Of a stretch of 9,583 nt of DNA, positions 5,813 to 9,583 are shown piece after piece (within the stretch, counting starts at the first letter, position 1; each line of letters opens with the position of its first letter). Made by a program: the position numbers and the translations under genes. The notes below the pieces were generated by a model. It was given only the letters and a program-made list of their open reading frames with translations, was not told the DNA's origin and did not search any database. Source of the stretch: Azonexaceae bacterium (GTDB lineage: Bacteria; Pseudomonadota; Gammaproteobacteria; Burkholderiales; Rhodocyclaceae); the NCBI GenBank assembly GCA_009469685.1, contig SSTA01000187.1, positions 1 to 9,583 of the forward strand. The letters run 5' to 3'.

Positions 5813-6823
5813 ATGAAAGCACTCATCGTCGCCCCCTCCTGGATCGGCGACACGGTCATGGCGCAGCCGCTGTTCCGGCGACTGCACCAAACTTGTCCGG
5901 AAATCGAAATCGACGCGCTGGCGCCCCGCTGGGTTGCGCCGGTCCTGCGCCGTATGCCGGAAATTGCCGCCATCCTCGAGAGCCCCTTCGGGCATGGCGA
6001 GATTTCCGTCAAAGCCCGCTGGCGCCTTTCGCGAGACCTCGCAGCCCGGAACTATGACCGGGTCTATGTCCTGCCCAATTCGCTCAAGTCCGCCCTGGTG
6101 CCCTTCCTGGCCGGCATCCCCGAGCGCGTTGGCTTCACCGGCGAATCCCGCTACGGGCTGATCAATCGGCGCCACGTCCTCGACAAGGCCGCCCTGCCGC
6201 TGATGGTCGAACGCTTCGCCCAGCTGGCGGAAACCCCCGGCGCGCCCCTTCCCCGCCCGATCGCCCCACCCCGACTGACTTCGACCCCCGAGCAACAGAC
6301 CGCCGCGCTGGCGAGCGTGGGCCTTGAACGCCCGGCCCGGCTGGTGGCTTTTTGCCCGGGCGCCGAATACGGCCCCGCGAAGCGCTGGCCGGAAGCCCAC
6401 TTCGCCCGTCTGGCCAGGGATTTATCCGAACGGGGCCATGCCGTCTGGCTCTTCGGCTCCGGCAAGGACCGGGCGGTGGGGGACGCCATCGTCGCCCAGG
6501 CCGAGGGAACCTGCCGCAATCTTTGCGGAGCCACCGGACTGGAAGAAGCCATCGACCTGATCGCCCTGGCGGAATTGGTGGTGTGTAACGATTCCGGCCT
6601 GATGCACGTGGCCGCGGCGCTCGACCGCCCCCTGGTCGCCCTTTATGGCTCGTCGTCCCCGGGATTCACCCCACCCCTGGGGGAACGCGCTACCATAGCG
6701 TCCCTCGGGCTCGATTGCAGCCCCTGTTTCAAGCGCGAGTGCCCCCTGGGCCATCTGGACTGCCTCAAGCGCCTGGAGCCGGAGCGCATCCTCGCCGCCT
6801 GCCTCGAACACCTGCACCCATGA
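5813..6823 (+). CDS. waaF: ADP-heptose:LPS heptosyltransferase II
   Basis: A GT9-family glycosyltransferase that adds the second heptose to the LPS inner core at the cytoplasmic face of the inner membrane. The 336-residue length is near that of E. coli WaaF. The N-terminal Rossmann domain opens with MKALIVAPSWIGDTVMAQPL (Asp13 in the catalytic position), followed by YVLPNSLKSALVPFLAGIP at about 85-103. The C-terminal donor-binding domain has CPGAEYGPAKRWP at 181-193 and NDSGLMHVAAAL at 259-270, all close to the E. coli protein. Near the end are four cysteines (302, 305, 310, 317) in a C-x2-C-x4-C-x6-C pattern absent from E. coli WaaF. The ATG at 5813 is chosen because it gives the conserved N-terminus; the open frame runs back to 5663 without resemblance. 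There is no clear ribosome site, and a hairpin precedes it. The stop overlaps the next start (ATGA). Confidence 0.95.
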   Translation: MKALIVAPSWIGDTVMAQPLFRRLHQTCPEIEIDALAPRWVAPVLRRMPEIAAILESPFGHGEISVKARWRLSRDLAARNYDRVYVLPNSLKSALVPFLAGIPERVGFTGESRYGLINRRHVLDKAALPLMVERFAQLAETPGAPLPRPIAPPRLTSTPEQQTAALASVGLERPARLVAFCPGAEYGPAKRWPEAHFARLARDLSERGHAVWLFGSGKDRAVGDAIVAQAEGTCRNLCGATGLEEAIDLIALAELVVCNDSGLMHVAAALDRPLVALYGSSSPGFTPPLGERATIASLGLDCSPCFKRECPLGHLDCLKRLEPERILAACLEHLHP

Positions 6824-7254
6824 CCCAGCCCAGCCAATTTCCCACTCCGGAAGATGTCGAAAGCGCCTTCTACGAAGCCGTCGCCCGGGGAGACATCGAG
6901 GCCCTGATCCTCGCCTGGTCGGAAGACGAAGAAGTCGTCTGCATCCACCCGACCGGCGTGCGCCTGACCGAATTGGCGCTCATCCGCGAGAGCTGGCGGC
7001 AAATCCTGGCCAGCAGCCGGCTGCGGGTACGGACCGAACTTCAGAATCACTGGCAGAGCATGGTCCTGGCCGTGCATCACCTGACCGAGACCCTCTACCT
7101 GGGCGACCATCCGGATCCCCAAGGGACGCTCCACGTGACCCACGTGTTCTCCCGGGGCGCCCATGGCTGGCGCCTGATCTCCCGTCATGCATCCCCCGTC
7201 AACGACGAGCAGACGCCTGCCGCCGCCGAGACGGGCAGCCACACCCTTCACTGA
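6820..7254 (+). CDS. NTF2/SnoaL-like protein of unknown function
   Basis: A 144-residue soluble protein with the pattern of the nuclear transport factor 2 / SnoaL fold: an N-terminal helix (PEDVESAFYEAVARGDIEALILAW), a strand with VVCIHPTGVRLT, a second helix (ELALIRESWRQILASS), and then strands ending in TLHVTHVFSRGAHGWRLISRHASPV. No catalytic residues can be named with confidence, since the fold serves many enzymes and binding proteins. The last 17 residues look disordered. The ATG at 6820 overlaps the waaF stop, implying coupled translation. It lies 30 bp before the hydrolase gene. The location hints at envelope metabolism, but that is only context. Confidence 0.8.
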   Translation: MTQPSQFPTPEDVESAFYEAVARGDIEALILAWSEDEEVVCIHPTGVRLTELALIRESWRQILASSRLRVRTELQNHWQSMVLAVHHLTETLYLGDHPDPQGTLHVTHVFSRGAHGWRLISRHASPVNDEQTPAAAETGSHTLH

Positions 7255-7284
7255 CCGCGCCCACCGCGCGCCCGTTCGCGTATC

Positions 7285-8241
7285 GTGCCCCCCTACGTCG
7301 CGCCCGCCTGGCTCCCGGGTGGCCACGCCCAGACGCTATGGCCCCGCGCTCTGCACCCGACTCCACCCCCCTACCGCCGGGAACGTTGGGAAGCCCCCGA
7401 TGGCGACTTCATCGACGCCGACCGTATCGACGCCCCGCCCGACCGCCCGTTGCTGGTGCTCTTTCACGGACTGGAAGGCAGCTCCCGCAGCCCCTATGCC
7501 GCCGCACTCGCCCGCGTCTGCAGGGCGTCCCGCTGGCGCCTCGCCCTGCCCCACTTCCGCGGCTGCTCGGGGGAACTCAATCGCCGGCCCCGGGCTTACC
7601 ATTCCGGCGATTCCGCGGAGATCGACTGGATTCTTGCTCGGCTGGCGGCTGAAAACGGCGAACGCCCGGTTTTTGCCGCCGGAGTGTCCCTGGGCGGCAA
7701 CGCGCTGCTCAAATGGGCCGGGGAGAGGGGAGCCGGTGCCGCCAGTCGGGCGAGGGCCATCGCGGCGGTCTGCGCTCCCCTCGACCTCGCCGCTTGCGGC
7801 CATCACCTGGCCCGGGGGTTCAATCGGGTCTATACGCGCCACTTCCTGACCACGCTCAAAGCCGTCTCCCGGGCACGGCTCAAGCAATTCCCCGGTCTCT
7901 TCGACCCAATGCGCATGGAAGCCGCCAGCAATCTCTACCAGTTCGACGACGCCGTCACCGGACCCCTGCATGGCTTCGCCGGCGCCGACGACTACTGGGC
8001 CCGCTGCTCGGCAAAACCCTGGCTGGTACATATCCGCGTCCCCGCCCTGGTGCTCAATGCCCGCAACGACCCCTTCCTCCCGGCCCGCTACCTGCCAGGC
8101 CCTGGCGAAGTCAGCCCCAGTGTCGTCCTCGAACAGCCCGCCGCCGGCGGTCATGTGGGGTTCGTCAGCGGCCCCTTCCCGGGAAACCTGGACTGGCTGC
8201 CCCAAAGACTCTTACACTTCTTCGATTCCGCAACGTCATAA
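7285..8241 (+). CDS. yheT: YheT-type alpha/beta hydrolase
   Basis: A 318-residue hydrolase of the COG0429 group; the E. coli YheT substrate is not known. The family N-terminus PAWLPGGHAQTLWP is present at 8-20. FHGLEGSSRSPYAAAL at 60-75 forms the oxyanion region. The nucleophile elbow GVSLGGN gives Ser135, and the likely acid and base are Asp262 (NARNDPF) and His290 (GGHVGF), so the catalytic triad is complete. No signal peptide or membrane segment is seen. The start is GTG at 7285: the only in-frame codons back to the upstream stop contain no ATG, and there is no good ribosome site. The phosphomutase gene follows after 10 nt. Confidence 0.92.
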   Translation: MPPYVAPAWLPGGHAQTLWPRALHPTPPPYRRERWEAPDGDFIDADRIDAPPDRPLLVLFHGLEGSSRSPYAAALARVCRASRWRLALPHFRGCSGELNRRPRAYHSGDSAEIDWILARLAAENGERPVFAAGVSLGGNALLKWAGERGAGAASRARAIAAVCAPLDLAACGHHLARGFNRVYTRHFLTTLKAVSRARLKQFPGLFDPMRMEAASNLYQFDDAVTGPLHGFAGADDYWARCSAKPWLVHIRVPALVLNARNDPFLPARYLPGPGEVSPSVVLEQPAAGGHVGFVSGPFPGNLDWLPQRLLHFFDSATS

Positions 8242-8251
8242 CGAGAACGCC

Positions 8252-9583
8252 ATGAGCAACGCACCCGCCTCTCTGCCCGCCGAAATCTTCAAGGCCTACG
8301 ACATCCGCGGCATCGTCGGCAAGTCCCTGACCGCCGATGTCGTTCGGCGCATCGGCCAGGCGCTTGGGACCCTTGCCGCCGAGAAGGGCCAGACCGCCAT
8401 TGCCGTCGGCCGCGACGGTCGCCTTTCCGGCCCCGAACTGGCCGGCGCCCTGATGGACGGCATCTGCGCTGCCGGCATCGACGCCATCGACGTCGGCTGC
8501 GTGCCCACCCCGGTCACCTACTTCGCCGCCTACGAATTGGGCTGCAATTCCTGCGTCTCGGTCACCGGCAGTCACAACCCGCCGGATTACAACGGCCTGA
8601 AGATGGTTGTCGGCGGGGAGACCCTGGCCCTGGACGCCATCCAGGACCTCAAGCGGCGCAGCGAGGAAGGCCGGCTGCGTACGGGCCGGGGCGAGAAGCG
8701 CAGCGCCGACGTCAAGGCCGCTTACGTCGAGCGCATCGTCGGCGACATAAAGCTCGCCCGCCCCATGAAGATCGTCATGGACTGCGGCAACGGCGTCGCC
8801 GGCGCGGTAGCCCCGGAACTCTTCCAGCGCCTGGGCTGCAGCATCGTTCCCCTATTTTGCGAGGTGGACGGCAACTTCCCCAACCACCACCCGGACCCCT
8901 CCAAGCCCGAGAACCTGGAGGACGTCATCCACGCCCTCAAGACCACCGACGCCGAAATCGGCATCGCCTTCGACGGCGACGGCGACCGCCTGGGGGTGGT
9001 GACCAAGGACGGCGAAATCATCTACCCCGACCGCCAGCTCATGCTCTTCGCCGCCGACGTACTCTCCCGCGTGCCCGGCGGCCAGATCATCTACGACGTC
9101 AAATGCACGCGGCTGCTGGCCTCCTGGATACGCCAGCATGGCGGCACGCCCCTCATGTGGAACACCGGCCACGCCCTGGTGAAGAAGAAGCTCAAGGAAA
9201 CCGGCGCCCCGCTGGCCGGCGAAATGAGCGGCCACACCTTCTTCAAGGAACGCTGGTACGGCTTCGACGACGGCCTCTACACGGGAGCCCGCCTGCTCGA
9301 AATCCTGGCCCGGGCAGCCGACGGAAACCCGGTACTCAAGGGTCTGCCCAACTCGCCCAGCACACCGGAACTCAACATCAAGATGGCCGAAGGCGAGCCC
9401 TTCGCCCTCATCGACAAGCTCAAGGCCGTCGGCAAGTTCGAGGGCGCCACCGAAATCATCACCATCGACGGCGTGCGGGTCGAATACCCGGACGGCTTTG
9501 GCCTGGCCCGACCGTCTAATACCACGCCGGTCGTCGTCCTGCGCTTCGAAGCCGACACCCCGGCCGCCCTGGAGCGCATCCAG
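8252..9583 (+). CDS. algC: Phosphomannomutase/phosphoglucomutase, AlgC-like (3' end outside window)
   Basis: An alpha-D-phosphohexomutase that interconverts the 1- and 6-phosphates of mannose or glucose, supplying nucleotide-sugar precursors for LPS and exopolysaccharide. The frame stays open for 444 codons from the ATG at 8252 to the window edge; with AlgC at 463 residues, about 20 are missing. Active-site features are KAYDIRG at 14-20, the phosphoserine loop VTGSHNPPDYNG with Ser107, the Mg-binding DGDGDR with Asp241, 243 and 245, the sugar-specificity loop GEMSGH at 323-328, and the phosphate-binding RPSNTTP at 420-426. The ribosome site is weak (GAGA about 5 nt ahead). The 10-nt gap from the hydrolase gene implies co-transcription. 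Dual PMM/PGM activity is assumed from the AlgC resemblance; a strict phosphoglucomutase is the alternative. The gene symbol is by family. Confidence 0.93.
   Translation, partial: MSNAPASLPAEIFKAYDIRGIVGKSLTADVVRRIGQALGTLAAEKGQTAIAVGRDGRLSGPELAGALMDGICAAGIDAIDVGCVPTPVTYFAAYELGCNSCVSVTGSHNPPDYNGLKMVVGGETLALDAIQDLKRRSEEGRLRTGRGEKRSADVKAAYVERIVGDIKLARPMKIVMDCGNGVAGAVAPELFQRLGCSIVPLFCEVDGNFPNHHPDPSKPENLEDVIHALKTTDAEIGIAFDGDGDRLGVVTKDGEIIYPDRQLMLFAADVLSRVPGGQIIYDVKCTRLLASWIRQHGGTPLMWNTGHALVKKKLKETGAPLAGEMSGHTFFKERWYGFDDGLYTGARLLEILARAADGNPVLKGLPNSPSTPELNIKMAEGEPFALIDKLKAVGKFEGATEIITIDGVRVEYPDGFGLARPSNTTPVVVLRFEADTPAALERIQ

Noticed and set aside
7336..8205. Open frame of 289 codons on the minus strand opposite the yheT-like gene
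   Set aside because: It is antisense to a hydrolase with a complete triad and has no recognisable motif.

Overview
The window is high-GC proteobacterial chromosome with tightly packed genes and short or overlapping junctions. Gene content and protein flavour (WaaF, CHCC zinc finger, IlvE, MsrQ, and MnmA beside a NudJ-type Nudix protein) point to a betaproteobacterium. My best guess is Rhodocyclales or a close relative, but this is inferred from protein resemblance only. I see no mobile element, CRISPR array, tRNA or rRNA.

Layout: (1) Bases 2-514, plus strand, hold the C-terminal most of msrQ, the haem membrane subunit of the periplasmic methionine sulfoxide reductase. It is cut by the window edge, and msrP is presumably just outside. 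(2) Bases 594-4544 form a minus-strand run, in transcription order: nudJ-like Nudix hydrolase, an uncharacterised secreted protein, mnmA, an ECF sigma factor, its RskA-like anti-sigma factor, and a small secreted COG4315-type protein. Most junctions overlap (ATGA, 11 nt, ATGA), so the first five genes look like one translationally coupled operon. The last gene has its own 85-bp leader with a candidate sigma-factor promoter. (3) Bases 4545-4639 are a divergent promoter region. (4) Bases 4640-9583 are a plus-strand run: ilvE, a 63-residue CHCC zinc-finger protein, waaF, an NTF2/SnoaL-like protein, a YheT-type alpha/beta hydrolase, and a phosphomannomutase/phosphoglucomutase cut by the right edge.

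How the parts fit: the plus-strand run combines branched-chain amino-acid transamination with envelope sugar metabolism (heptosyltransferase II for the LPS core, and a hexose phosphate mutase feeding LPS or exopolysaccharide precursors). The left part brings together a periplasmic methionine-repair membrane subunit, a secreted Cys-containing protein, and a membrane-anchored anti-sigma/sigma pair. This suggests, by inference, an envelope-stress regulon. The sigma genes are fused in transcription to a tRNA-thiolation gene.

The points most worth checking are: a perfect 12-bp hairpin at the sigma-factor start; a CATCC-type promoter-like element ahead of both the sigma gene and the COG4315 gene; and a transglutaminase-like Cys-His-Asp arrangement in the secreted protein of unknown function.
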